A stretch of 52,044 nt of DNA, taken from positions 1 through 52,044 of the forward strand of contig JANQMH010000020.1 in the NCBI GenBank assembly GCA_028280195.1, given 5' to 3'. The notes beneath the pieces are model-generated. The model ran no database searches and was not told the DNA's origin. It saw only the letters and a program-made list of their open reading frames with translations. This DNA is from Exilibacterium sp. GTDB lineage: Bacteria; Pseudomonadota; Gammaproteobacteria; Pseudomonadales; Cellvibrionaceae. This document shows, in pieces, positions 44,216 to 52,044 of the stretch (its first letter is position 1; each line of letters starts with the position of its first letter). Both the position numbers and the translations under genes were made by a program.

Positions 44216-44231
44216 TGGAACGGCCTTTGCT
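44216..44231 (+). promoter_or_regulatory. Sigma-54 (RpoN) promoter upstream of PEP-CTERM gene
   Basis: TGGAACGGCCTTTGCT matches the sigma-54 consensus TGGCACRNNNNTTGCW at all fixed positions but one (A for C at position 4), with GG and GC at the required 10-bp spacing. Transcription would start near 44242, leaving a short leader containing AGGAG before the ATG at 44273. PEP-CTERM genes in other bacteria are known to be RpoN-linked through PrsK/PrsR. Confidence 0.65.
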
Positions 44232-44272
44232 AAATCAACGTCATCACGCTTTGACGATACTTCAGGAGTGTC

Positions 44273-44866
44273 ATGAGGTTCAACAGGGAACGGGGGGATT
44301 GTGCAATGGGTAAATACAACTATTTGAGTCTCGGCCTACTGGCCGTGTTCAATCTTGCCATTGCCGGCGGCAGCCAGGCGCTATCGCCGGCGACGATACC
44401 GGGGACCGGTGGCGACGCCAGCCTGGCACTGGCGGCCGATGTGACGGCCGATGGCATCCTTACATCGCGCTTCGGGTTTGCGGCCGACTCGAACCGCACC
44501 ACAACGCGAACGCGCGCGGCCGCTTCGCCCGGGGCAGACCGTCACGGGCCGGCATTCGGCGCCCTCGATCCCACCCGGATCGATCTGGCCAGCGCCACAC
44601 TGGATGTTTTCGACGCGGTGCCGATAGCCGCCGGCGCCACTGCCGACGGCCTGCTGACACTGGCGGACGGCAGCGTGGTCGCCGCATTTTTCGAGCCCGG
44701 TGTGGTCGTCGACGGATCGCTCTACCTGGTGAGCGGCGCGGCGGATGAGCGCGCCGGTGAAAACGCTGCCGCCACCATCAGCGCCGGCGCCGCGCCGGAA
44801 CCCGCCACCCTGGCGCTGCTGGCGCTGGGTATCGCCTCGCTGATCATGGCGAGACGCCAGAGCTGA
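44273..44866 (+). CDS. PEP-CTERM sorting-domain protein
   Basis: A 197-residue exported protein: signal peptide (YNYLSLGLLAVFNLAIAGGSQA), a low-complexity Ala/Thr/Asp-rich middle, and the C-terminal sorting signal APEPATLALLALGIASLIMARRQS-type: Pro-Glu-Pro, a hydrophobic helix and a basic end. Exosortase would process it during export, usually in exopolysaccharide-making bacteria. The exosortase and EPS genes are not in this window. The ATG at 44273 has a strong AGGAG 5 nt upstream; an internal ATG at 44306 gives a more typical signal length. A sigma-54-type promoter lies at 44216. Confidence 0.88.
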   Translation: MRFNRERGDCAMGKYNYLSLGLLAVFNLAIAGGSQALSPATIPGTGGDASLALAADVTADGILTSRFGFAADSNRTTTRTRAAASPGADRHGPAFGALDPTRIDLASATLDVFDAVPIAAGATADGLLTLADGSVVAAFFEPGVVVDGSLYLVSGAADERAGENAAATISAGAAPEPATLALLALGIASLIMARRQS

Positions 44867-44895
44867 TCTAACTAGACGCCAGAGCTGATCTAACT
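44852..44895. repeat. Perfect 22-bp tandem duplication at the PEP-CTERM gene end
   Basis: A 22-bp unit starting AGACGCCAGAGCTGATC occurs twice, at 44852-44873 and 44874-44895. The first copy encodes the last residues (RRQS) and stop of the PEP-CTERM gene. The second copy is non-coding. Perfect identity suggests a recent duplication next to the transposase relic. Confidence 0.85.
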
Positions 44896-44918
44896 AAAAG
44901 GGGTCTAAAAAAAGTAAA

Positions 44919-45068
44919 ACTACCCAAGGGCATGGAGCTGGATGCGGTGCGCCTTATCTGCGCAACCAGCTCGGCAGCCAACTCGTCGATAAAAAGGGAC
45001 TTGTAAGCATTTTTCCGCGCTTGCATGCTTTCTCCCAGAGCCATATAGACGGGATGTGGCGGCACAAT
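44919..45068 (-). pseudogene. Relic of a REP-associated tyrosine transposase (RAYT, Y1/IS200-like)
   Basis: A short minus-strand frame retains VPPHPVYMALGESMQARKNA, then YKSLFIDELAAELVAQIRR and PLGS. This closely matches the C-terminal region of RAYT transposases (TPHPVYLALG...R..AYRALF...L..IRRA.N....LGSERF). The catalytic HUH and Tyr regions are absent and the end diverges after LGS. It is a non-functional fragment, probably left from a full gene. RAYTs mobilise REP palindromes, and palindromic elements occur elsewhere in the window. Confidence 0.6.
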
Positions 45069-45214
45069 CCCACTGCAAGCGCCCTGCGCGAAGCCGCATA
45101 AAGATCCCGGCCAGGCGGCTATCACCGGCATGGGTTTACCGTCGAGATGGAAACGTCTACGCTAGCGACTACCGATCGACTACCCACTCCGCCCCATGCA
45201 TTCGAGGAACTGCC

Positions 45215-45898
45215 ATGATCAAACTCTACGGCGTCGCCGCCAGTAATTACTTTAACAGTGTCAAACACGCCCTGCTGGTAAAAGCGATCGATTTCACTGA
45301 GGTGGAGACCTATACGGGCAATAAAGACGAGTCCTATCTGGACAAGAGCCCGATGGGTAAAATACCCTGCATTGAAACCGAGTCGGGCTGCCTGTCGGAA
45401 GCCACTGTGATCCTCGACTATCTGGAGGATGTCTACCCCACCCCGCCGCTCTACCCCGCCGATGCCTTCGGGCGCGCCAAAGTCAGGCAGATCATGAAAA
45501 TGGCGGAGCTGTATATCGAACTGCAGGCCCGCCGCCATATCCCCGAAGTGGTGGCCGGAACACCGCGCCTCGACGAAGCGTTCAAAGAAGTCCCCGGCAT
45601 GATGAAAAGAGGGCTCAGGGCCCTCGATCGCCTGTGCGGCAAAGGCCGGTTTCTGTTTGGCGAGCAGCTGACTTATGCGGATATCCATACCCGCTACTGC
45701 CTCAAGATAGGCAAACGCATCGCCTATAAAATTTACGACTGGGATATGCTCGCGGAATTCGAACACCTGAACCGCTGGTACGAAGCCTTTGCCGAAGATC
45801 CGGTAGCGAAAAAAGTCGATGCGGAGTCAGCCGCTGCCATGGCGGCATTTATCGCCCATGTTCAACAGCAGCGCTCCGCCGCCGGCGCCTCCGCCTGA
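45215..45898 (+). CDS. Glutathione S-transferase family protein
   Basis: A 227-residue GST. The N-terminal thioredoxin fold (MIKLYGVAASNYFNSVKHAL, KIPCIETESGCLSEATVILDYLED, with the cis-Pro and glutathione-binding E-S/A region) is followed by an all-helical C-terminal domain (LDRLCGKGRFLFGEQLTYADI). The ATG at 45215 has GAGGAA 7 nt upstream; the longer frame start at 45056 is rejected. Its 3' end overlaps the convergent miaE by 37 bp. The substrate is unknown. Confidence 0.92.
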   Translation: MIKLYGVAASNYFNSVKHALLVKAIDFTEVETYTGNKDESYLDKSPMGKIPCIETESGCLSEATVILDYLEDVYPTPPLYPADAFGRAKVRQIMKMAELYIELQARRHIPEVVAGTPRLDEAFKEVPGMMKRGLRALDRLCGKGRFLFGEQLTYADIHTRYCLKIGKRIAYKIYDWDMLAEFEHLNRWYEAFAEDPVAKKVDAESAAAMAAFIAHVQQQRSAAGASA

Positions 45899-46515
45899 GG
45901 CAGCGGCCCGCTGTGAAACCGGAATTCCGTATCGGCCTGCACAATCAATTGCCGCTCGAGATCCAGGAAGGTCTCCAGCCTGGCCTCGACACTCTCGCCG
46001 CCGCTGCCGTATTCGGCAGCGGCCTTTTGCGCCAGCGCCAGGTAGTCCCGGTAGTGGCGCGCCTCTGACTTCAGCAGCGACAGGTAAAACGCCTGCAGCT
46101 CCTCGTCCAGATGGGGCGCCAGCCGGGCAAAGCGCTCACAGGAGCGGGCTTCGATGACGGCGCCGACAATCAGCGTATCGATCAGGCGACCCGGCTCCGC
46201 CGCCCGCAGCGGCTCGCGCAGGCGGGCGGCGTAGCGCGACGCGCTCACCTGCCGGTAGGGAATGCCGCGGGCGCGCATAATGGCGATCACCTGCTCGAAG
46301 TGGCGCAGTTCCTCGCGCGCCAGCCGCGACATCTTGTTCAGCAGCTCAAAATTGTCCACATAGCGGTAAATCAGATTGATCGCGGTGCTGGCGGCCTTTT
46401 TCTCGCAGTTGGCGTGGTCGATCAGCAGCATGGCCGGGTTGGCGAGCGCAGCGCTGATCCAGGCATCCGGGGTTTCGCAGCGCAAAAACCGCTTGATGGC
46501 GGCGATATCACTCAC
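45862..46515 (-). CDS. miaE: tRNA-(ms2io6A) hydroxylase MiaE
   Basis: A 217-residue nonheme diiron monooxygenase that hydroxylates the isopentenyl group of ms2i6A37 in tRNA. Ferritin-like helices supply the ligand motifs: CEKKAAS, REELRHFEQV, EARSCERF and SEARHYRDYL. The GTG at 46515 overlaps the stop of the upstream DUF1289 gene (GTGA), implying coupling. The reaction needs oxygen, so the host respires aerobically. The 3' end overlaps the convergent glutathione S-transferase. Confidence 0.95.
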   Translation of the reverse strand: MSDIAAIKRFLRCETPDAWISAALANPAMLLIDHANCEKKAASTAINLIYRYVDNFELLNKMSRLAREELRHFEQVIAIMRARGIPYRQVSASRYAARLREPLRAAEPGRLIDTLIVGAVIEARSCERFARLAPHLDEELQAFYLSLLKSEARHYRDYLALAQKAAAEYGSGGESVEARLETFLDLERQLIVQADTEFRFHSGPLPQAEAPAAERCC

Positions 46516-46976
46516 AGCGCCACCTGGCGCAGTTCACCCGGGGCGATATAGCGGTCGTAGTGGGCACAGGAGAGGGTATAGTAATCGGCATCGATCAGAT
46601 CCTTGATTTGCACCAGCGACAGGCCCCGGCTGCCGGGCTGCAGTCGCAGCCCGTAGGCCTCCAGGTCGTCGATCTGGCTGGCGCCGGCGCGCAGCAGCTC
46701 GAACACCCAGCAATAGGGGTTGCGATCGCGATCGAAGTGCAGCTGCTGGTGCCGGATCTGCATTAGCAGGCGTTTCTCGTCAAACACCACAAAGCGGGTC
46801 GCCACCACCTGGGTGAGGAAATCCTCCAGTCGCGCAGCGATGGTGGCGCGCTGACTGTGGGTATAGGCATTCCAGTCAATGACTTCGTGGGCAAAACGCT
46901 TGCAGCCGCGGCACACCGCATCGCCGATACCGGTGGAGCAGATACCCACGCAGGGTGTGCGGATTGGTTTGATCAT
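46512..46976 (-). CDS. DUF1289-domain protein
   Basis: A 154-residue protein. The first 60 residues are a DUF1289 domain with four cysteines (TPCVGICSTGIGDAVCRGCKR), which probably bind zinc or an iron-sulfur cluster, followed by IDWNAYTHSQRATI. The second part (FVVFDEKRLLMQIRHQQLHF...) is a conserved extension of unknown role. It is upstream of, and translationally coupled to, miaE. Confidence 0.85.
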   Translation of the reverse strand: MIKPIRTPCVGICSTGIGDAVCRGCKRFAHEVIDWNAYTHSQRATIAARLEDFLTQVVATRFVVFDEKRLLMQIRHQQLHFDRDRNPYCWVFELLRAGASQIDDLEAYGLRLQPGSRGLSLVQIKDLIDADYYTLSCAHYDRYIAPGELRQVAL

Positions 46977-47241
46977 AAATACAAATACCGCAAATGATAC
47001 GGGTGTTGCTTTATAAGGTGCTGATTCGCTTGTGGATCATACCAGCCGGCGGCCGGCGATGCTGCAGTTTTGTCAGCGCCACTCGCGGGCCGGCACCGGT
47101 ATTGCCCGCCAGCTTCTATACTTGACTCTGTAAGGCCGGCGGCCGGCTGCCAGCGGCTTGCGCCGGGCCGCCGCAAGGCCGCTGGAGCAGTGCTGCAATT
47201 TGGTGCAGCGGCTAATGTAAGTTATTGATTTTACTCTTAAC

Positions 47242-47275
47242 TTAACAGCCAACCGGGATTAGTGTACAATCCCGG
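47242..47275 (+). promoter_or_regulatory. acnB promoter with operator-like palindrome over the -10
   Basis: TTAACA (47242-47247), a 17-nt spacer and TACAAT (47265-47270) form a near-consensus sigma-70 promoter. An 8-bp palindrome, CCGGGATT and AATCCCGG around 7 nt (47253-47275), covers the spacer and -10, as repressor operators do. The rest of the 46977-47396 gap shows no gene. The implied acnB leader is about 120 nt and GC-rich. Confidence 0.6.
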
Positions 47276-47396
47276 CCCCGCTCCATCGATGTGCCCGTCG
47301 ATAGCCTCCGGTGCCGCCAGACGCACCGCGAGTATTCAGGCGCTGTTGGCGGCGCGCAGGCCGGCAGCCCCCCAACCGACATAGAGGAACACAACC

Positions 47397-50012
47397 GTGC
47401 TTGAAGCTTACCGTGAACACGTGGAAGAACGCTCGGCAGAAGGCGTCCCCCCCAAGCCCCTGGATGCCCAACAGACCGCCGAACTGGTGGAACTGCTGAA
47501 AAACCCGCCGGCCGGTGAAGAGGAGACACTGCTGGACCTGATCACCAACCGCGTGCCGCCGGGCGTCGACGAAGCCGCCTATGTCAAAGCCGGTTTTCTC
47601 AGCGCCATCGCCAAGGGTGAGGCCGCCTCTGCGCTGATCGATCGGGCCGCCGCCGTCAAACTGCTGGGCGGTATGCTCGGTGGCTACAATATCGAGACGC
47701 TGGTGGCGCTGCTGGACGACGCCGAACTGGCGCAGCTGGCCGCCACTCAGCTCAGGCATACGCTGCTGATGTTCGACGCTTTTCACGATGTCGACGAGAA
47801 GGCCAAAGCGGGCAATCCGCACGCCCAGGCGGTGCTGCAGTCCTGGGCCGACGCCGAGTGGTTCAGCAGCCGCGGCAAGGTGCCGGAAAGCATCAAGGTC
47901 ACTGTCTTCAAGGTCACCGGCGAAACCAACACCGACGACCTGTCACCCGCCCAGGACGCCTGGTCGCGCCCCGATATCCCGCTGCACGCCAACGCCATGT
48001 ACAAAATGGAGCGCGACGGCCTGCAACCGGACCAGCCCGGCGCCGTGGGACCGCTGCGGCAGATTGAGCAAATCAAGGCCAAGGGCCACCAAGTGGCGCT
48101 GGTGGGCGATGTGGTGGGTACCGGCTCCTCGCGCAAGTCCGCCACCAACTCGGTGCTGTGGTTCTTCGGCGAGGACCTGCCGGGCGTACCCAACAAGCGC
48201 GGCGGCGGCATCTGCATCGGCGGCAAGGTGGCGCCGATTTTTTACAACACCATGGAAGATGCCGGCGCGCTGGTATTCGAAGCGCCGGTGGACGAGCTGA
48301 ATATGGGCGATGTGATCGAGATACGCCCCTACGACGGCAAGATCCTGGCGGAGAGCGGCGAGGTAGTGTCGGAGTTCTCCCTCAAATCCGATGTGCTGCT
48401 CGATGAAGTCCAGGCCGGCGGCCGCATCCCGCTGATTATCGGCCGCGGCCTCACCAGCAAGGCGCGCGAGGCGCTGGGCCTGGGCGAGTCCGAGGTATTC
48501 CGCAAGCCGACCCAGCCCGCCGATACCGGCAGGGGCTATACCCTGGCGCAGAAGATGGTCGGCCGCGCCTGCGGCGTCGAGGGCATACGCCCCGGCACCT
48601 ATTGCGAGCCGAAGATGACCACCGTGGGCTCCCAGGACACCACCGGGCCCATGACCCGCGACGAACTCAAGGATCTGGCCTGCCTGGGCTTTTCCACCGA
48701 CCTTACCATGCAGTCCTTCTGTCACACCGCCGCCTATCCCAAGCCGGTGGATATCGACACCCAGCACACCCTGCCGGATTTCATTATGAACCGCGGCGGT
48801 GTCTCGCTGCGCCCGGGCGACGGCATCATTCACAGCTGGCTGAACCGCATGCTGCTGCCGGATACGGTGGGCACCGGCGGCGACTCCCATACGCGCTTCC
48901 CGATCGGCATTTCCTTTCCGGCCGGCTCCGGCCTGGTAGCCTTTGCCGCCGCCACCGGCGTCATGCCGCTGGATATGCCGGAATCGGTGCTGGTGCGCTT
49001 CAAAGGCGAGATGCAGCCCGGCATCACCCTGCGCGATCTGGTGCACGCCATTCCCTACTACGCCATCAAGCAGGGGCTGCTGACGGTGGAGAAGAAGGGC
49101 AAGAAGAATGTTTTCTCCGGCCGTATTCTCGAGATCGAGGGCCTGCCCGACCTGAAGGTGGAACAGGCGTTCGAACTGTCTGACGCCTCGGCCGAGCGCT
49201 CTGCCGCCGGCTGTACCATCAAGCTGGACGAGGCGCCGATCCGCGAGTACCTCACCTCCAATATCACCCTGCTGCGCTGGATGATCGAGCAGGGTTACGG
49301 CGATGTGCGCACGCTCGAGCGCCGCGCCCGCAATATGGAGCAGTGGCTGGCCAAACCGGAGCTGATGCAGGCCGATGCCGATGCCGAGTACGCCGCGGTC
49401 ATCGATATCGATCTGGCCGATATCAAGGAGCCGATTCTGTGCTGCCCCAACGACCCGGATGACGCCAGGCCGCTGTCGGAGGTACAGGGCGACAGGATAG
49501 ACGAGGTGTTTATCGGTTCGTGCATGACCAATATCGGCCACTTCCGCGCCGCCGGCAAGCTGCTCGATGCTACGGAGGACGAACTGTCCACGCGCCTGTG
49601 GCTGGCGCCGCCGACGAAGATGGACGCCCATCAGTTGATGGAAGAAGGCTTCTACAATATTTACGGCCGCAAAGGCGCGCGCATGGAAATGCCCGGCTGC
49701 TCGCTGTGCATGGGCAACCAGGCGCGTATCGCGCCCAAGTCCACGGCGGTGTCCACCTCCACCCGCAACTTCCCCAACCGCCTGGGTGCCGGCGCCAATG
49801 TCTACCTGGGCTCGGCCGAACTGGCGGCGGTGGCGGCGGTGATAGGTAAACTGCCGACGCCGGCCGAATACCTGGAATACGCGCAGAGTATCGACAGTAT
49901 GGCTGACGATATTTACCGCTATTTGAATTTCAACGAGATCGAGTCATTTCAGAATGCGGCCGACGAGGGTAAGAAGATTGCGGCGGTCGAGATCCAGGAG
50001 GTTGCTGTTTAG
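47397..50012 (+). CDS. acnB: Bifunctional aconitate hydratase 2 / 2-methylisocitrate dehydratase
   Basis: An 871-residue AcnB, full length against E. coli (865). The N-terminal HEAT-like domain ([20 protein letters not shown]) and the swivel domain in AcnB order ([21 protein letters not shown]) precede the cluster domains. The [4Fe-4S] cysteines are in [10 protein letters not shown] (C709) and [10 protein letters not shown] (C768, C771). It isomerises citrate to isocitrate in the TCA cycle and acts in the methylcitrate cycle. Apo-AcnB binds mRNA in E. coli. GTG start with GAGGAA upstream. Followed by a strong terminator. Confidence 0.98.
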   Translation: MLEAYREHVEERSAEGVPPKPLDAQQTAELVELLKNPPAGEEETLLDLITNRVPPGVDEAAYVKAGFLSAIAKGEAASALIDRAAAVKLLGGMLGGYNIETLVALLDDAELAQLAATQLRHTLLMFDAFHDVDEKAKAGNPHAQAVLQSWADAEWFSSRGKVPESIKVTVFKVTGETNTDDLSPAQDAWSRPDIPLHANAMYKMERDGLQPDQPGAVGPLRQIEQIKAKGHQVALVGDVVGTGSSRKSATNSVLWFFGEDLPGVPNKRGGGICIGGKVAPIFYNTMEDAGALVFEAPVDELNMGDVIEIRPYDGKILAESGEVVSEFSLKSDVLLDEVQAGGRIPLIIGRGLTSKAREALGLGESEVFRKPTQPADTGRGYTLAQKMVGRACGVEGIRPGTYCEPKMTTVGSQDTTGPMTRDELKDLACLGFSTDLTMQSFCHTAAYPKPVDIDTQHTLPDFIMNRGGVSLRPGDGIIHSWLNRMLLPDTVGTGGDSHTRFPIGISFPAGSGLVAFAAATGVMPLDMPESVLVRFKGEMQPGITLRDLVHAIPYYAIKQGLLTVEKKGKKNVFSGRILEIEGLPDLKVEQAFELSDASAERSAAGCTIKLDEAPIREYLTSNITLLRWMIEQGYGDVRTLERRARNMEQWLAKPELMQADADAEYAAVIDIDLADIKEPILCCPNDPDDARPLSEVQGDRIDEVFIGSCMTNIGHFRAAGKLLDATEDELSTRLWLAPPTKMDAHQLMEEGFYNIYGRKGARMEMPGCSLCMGNQARIAPKSTAVSTSTRNFPNRLGAGANVYLGSAELAAVAAVIGKLPTPAEYLEYAQSIDSMADDIYRYLNFNEIESFQNAADEGKKIAAVEIQEVAV

Positions 50013-50034
50013 ACGCCGGCCTTTAGGTGCAAAG

Positions 50035-50060
50035 AACCCGCCGGCATGGCGGGTTTTTTT
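50035..50060 (+). terminator. Rho-independent terminator of acnB
   Basis: AACCCGCC (50035-50042) pairs with GGCGGGTT (50048-50055) over a 5-nt loop, followed by a run of seven T residues (50054-50060). It lies 22 nt after the acnB stop and touches the 3' end of the convergent dehalogenase gene. Confidence 0.92.
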
Positions 50061-50730
50061 ATACCCAGCCCCCCGCCAGGGGTATCACCTGCCCCACCAT
50101 ATGCCGATTCCCGGCGCCGGCCAGATACAAGGCCAGCTCCGCCGTCTCGGCCGCCTCGCCCACCTGTTTAGCCGGCACCATCTGCTTTAAGTGGGCCTGA
50201 AACTTTTCCGTGGCGATAAAGCCCTCGGGATAGTAAGTGTCGTTCTTGATATAGTTCTGGGCGATGGCATTGACCTGGACATTGAACTTCGCCAGCTCCA
50301 GCCCGGCCGCGCGAATAAACGCATTTTGCGCGCCGCGGGCAGCGCAGTAAGCGCTGGCATGCGGAATACCGCGCAGCGGTGCGGCGCTGGTCACGGCGAT
50401 CATTTTGCCGCCCTGCGCACTTTTCATCGGCGCGGCGAATTTTCTCACCACCCGCATCAAGGGGTGCACCAGGGTATCGAACAGCGCGTGCCAGTGATCG
50501 TTGTCGATACTGTCCACCGCCGAGGTGTGCGGCGGCTGGGCAAAATTGGCGATCAATATGTCGATGGCGCCGGCGCGCCGTGCCAGTGCCTCAACCTCGC
50601 CGTCGCTGCCCAGGGCGCCGCGGTCGGCAATCACCTCGGCCCCGGCGGCGGCGAAACGCCGCGCGATGGCCGGCCCCATATAGCGGTCGGCACAGGTAAT
50701 CAATACCCGCGATCCGGAAAGGTCTGTCAT
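50059..50730 (-). CDS. Putative halohydrin dehalogenase (SDR-like)
   Basis: A 223-residue Rossmann-fold protein lacking normal SDR features: no TGxxxGxG nucleotide motif and no Y-x3-K. Instead it has T12-x4-Y17-x-G19 (TCADRYMG), and Ser115, Tyr128 and Arg132 spaced S-x12-Y-x3-R. These are the two signatures used to define halohydrin dehalogenases, where the nicotinamide site is replaced by a halide pocket. AQNYIKNDTYYPEGF also resembles the NY...FYP region of HheC. The enzyme would convert vicinal halohydrins to epoxides, and the reverse. Length 223 fits the family. It lies 36 bp downstream of the patatin gene. It could instead be a divergent reductase. Confidence 0.75.
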   Translation of the reverse strand: MTDLSGSRVLITCADRYMGPAIARRFAAAGAEVIADRGALGSDGEVEALARRAGAIDILIANFAQPPHTSAVDSIDNDHWHALFDTLVHPLMRVVRKFAAPMKSAQGGKMIAVTSAAPLRGIPHASAYCAARGAQNAFIRAAGLELAKFNVQVNAIAQNYIKNDTYYPEGFIATEKFQAHLKQMVPAKQVGEAAETAELALYLAGAGNRHMVGQVIPLAGGWV

Positions 50731-50766
50731 ATCACACCTCGTCTGGTGGCGCCTGCGTTAAAGGGT

Positions 50767-52044
50767 TTACAGCTCGAAAAATGCCCTGATCGTATCCTGT
50801 TCCCACATCGCATCCTGGTAACCCAGTTCGATCAGTTCGTCGCAAAACGGTTTTGCAAACAGCAGGTAACTGGCCGCCGCGGCACCGCCGCCGCGGGCGG
50901 TGGCGCCGGTGGTACGCATGAAGAAGCGCATGCTTTTCGGCAGGTAGCGGACTTTGCGCCCGGCGATTTTATCCAGCTCCCGCGACGGCGAAATAATCAG
51001 GCTCTTGACCGGCCGCAACGGCAGCTGCGCCGCCGCGCGCGCCTCGGGGCTGATCAGCGCCAGCAATTCGTTGACCCTGTCCATGTGCTCGATATCGCCT
51101 TCCAGGCTGTCAATGAATGCGCTGTTGAACATATGGCCGATAATCTGCGCAATCGACGGAGAATGCTTGGGCGGTATGCGCTGCTTGCCCCACTGCCCCG
51201 GGTTGCGGTTGCTGCTCACACCGATGACAAATACCCGGTCGGCACCGAGGTGCAGGGCCGGGCTGATCGGCGCCAGCTGGCGCATGGCGCCGTCACCGTA
51301 GTATTCGCGCCCGATGCGCACGGTGGGAAATACAGTCGGGATGGCCGAGGAGGCGATCAGGTGGTCCACCGACAGGCGCGTCGGCCTGCCGACGCGGCGG
51401 TAGCGGCGCCAGCCCTGCAGCTGCGACCGGCCCTGGTAAAAACTTACCGACTCGCCGGAAAAATAGGCCAGCGCGGTAACGCACACCGCTTCCAGATCGC
51501 CCTCGGCCACCGCCTTGTCGATGTTTTCGAAGCGAATGGTCTCGGATAAAAACTCGCGCAGCGGCGTATTGTCGAGCAGGGCGATGGGCGTGCGGCCGAT
51601 ACCCTGGTTAAACAGCGAGGCCAGCATGCGCACAGAACCCCTGCTCAGGTCGCGCCAGCCGGTGCGGAAGATTTTGTCGATATGGATATCTTTCCAGATA
51701 CTGTGCAGGTCGTCGACCGCCTCGCTGAACTTGCCGGCGTGGGTGGCCAGCGCCAGGGCATTGATGGCGCCGGCAGAGGTGCCGCAGATAATCGGAAACG
51801 GATTGTGCGCCGAGGCCGGCAGGATTTCATTCAGTGCGGTGAGCACGCCCACCTGGTAGGCTGCCCTGGCGCCGCCGCCGGAGAGGATCAGGGCACCCTT
51901 GCCGCCTTTGTTGGAGACATTGTTGGCAACATTGTTAACAGCATTACTGTCGACACTGTTGTCGGCAGCACTGCCGCCAGCCTTGCTGCCCGCACCGCTG
52001 TCACCACTGCTAGCGCCAGAGGCTGTCAGGGTTTGCTCCGCCTG
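50767..52044 (-). CDS. Patatin-like phospholipase (5' end beyond window)
   Basis: A serine acyl hydrolase open to the right edge of the window. Motifs are the oxyanion loop SGGGARAAYQVGVL, the nucleophile CGTSAGAINAL, and the catalytic Asp in YYGDGAMRQLAP. Upstream of the oxyanion loop the visible reading frame is a low-complexity Gly/Ser/Asn/Val linker (about 49 residues, TASGASSGDSGAGSK, then NNVANNVSN). The true start is not visible. Bacterial patatins act on membrane lipids. It is followed by the dehalogenase-like gene on the same strand. Confidence 0.92.
   Translation of the reverse strand, partial: QAEQTLTASGASSGDSGAGSKAGGSAADNSVDSNAVNNVANNVSNKGGKGALILSGGGARAAYQVGVLTALNEILPASAHNPFPIICGTSAGAINALALATHAGKFSEAVDDLHSIWKDIHIDKIFRTGWRDLSRGSVRMLASLFNQGIGRTPIALLDNTPLREFLSETIRFENIDKAVAEGDLEAVCVTALAYFSGESVSFYQGRSQLQGWRRYRRVGRPTRLSVDHLIASSAIPTVFPTVRIGREYYGDGAMRQLAPISPALHLGADRVFVIGVSSNRNPGQWGKQRIPPKHSPSIAQIIGHMFNSAFIDSLEGDIEHMDRVNELLALISPEARAAAQLPLRPVKSLIISPSRELDKIAGRKVRYLPKSMRFFMRTTGATARGGGAAAASYLLFAKPFCDELIELGYQDAMWEQDTIRAFFEL

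Noticed and set aside
47943-49631. Minus-strand open frame of about 560 codons
   Set aside because: Antisense of acnB, whose cluster cysteines and full length are unambiguous.

Overview
The window looks like chromosomal DNA of a GC-rich (about 60% by eye) marine-type gammaproteobacterium, probably Cellvibrionales/Pseudomonadales. The evidence is the Pseudomonas-like block cysS-glnS-ppiB-lpxH, AcnB, a zinc-type HemB, DjlA, MiaE with a DUF1289 partner, YejK, and a PEP-CTERM protein preceded by a sigma-54-type promoter. No tRNA, rRNA, CRISPR array, prophage or intact transposase was seen.

Layout. 1-8 kb: a decayed FAD-disulfide oxidoreductase, a beta-propeller lipoprotein divergent from a LysR regulator, an alpha/beta hydrolase coupled to RecQ, and an endonuclease/exonuclease/phosphatase-fold protein. 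7-15 kb: AsmA-like protein, coiled-coil membrane protein, YejK, a DUF3806 protein, an MscS channel, a cold-shock protein and a hybrid histidine kinase. 15-21 kb: a BNR propeller next to a MoaD/ThiS-like protein ending in Gly-Gly, an internally deleted SlyD-type prolyl isomerase, a universal stress protein, DjlA, a voltage-gated channel with an acidic filter, and HemB. 21-26 kb: cysS, glnS, ppiB, lpxH. 26-33 kb: an apparent operon of hybrid kinase (YfiR-like sensor), aminopeptidase and PhoA, then sixA, a DUF5062-like gene and a GNAT gene. 33-40 kb: Fe-alcohol dehydrogenase, hotdog thioesterase, a lipoprotein, and a beta-barrel gene translationally coupled to a repeat-rich lipoprotein. 40-44 kb: biotin-dependent acyl-CoA carboxylase, with a frameshift in the carboxyltransferase gene. 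44-52 kb: PEP-CTERM protein, a RAYT transposase relic, glutathione S-transferase, MiaE/DUF1289, AcnB, a probable halohydrin dehalogenase and a patatin that runs off the end.

The strongest unexplained signals are these. (1) A family of intergenic palindromes built from 7-nt tandem units sits within 0-5 nt of stop codons; the unit sequence differs between copies but the architecture is the same. (2) The short-chain dehydrogenase-like protein at 50059-50730 carries both halohydrin dehalogenase motifs (T-x4-[FY]-x-G and S-x12-Y-x3-R). (3) The native ion channel has the filter TFEDWTD, close to that of the engineered calcium channel CavAb. (4) A SlyD-like gene has lost its catalytic core but keeps both ends in frame. 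(5) A lipoprotein has twelve leucine-rich-like repeats organised in a three-repeat superunit. Family assignments rest on recognised motifs and remembered family sequences; no database search was run.
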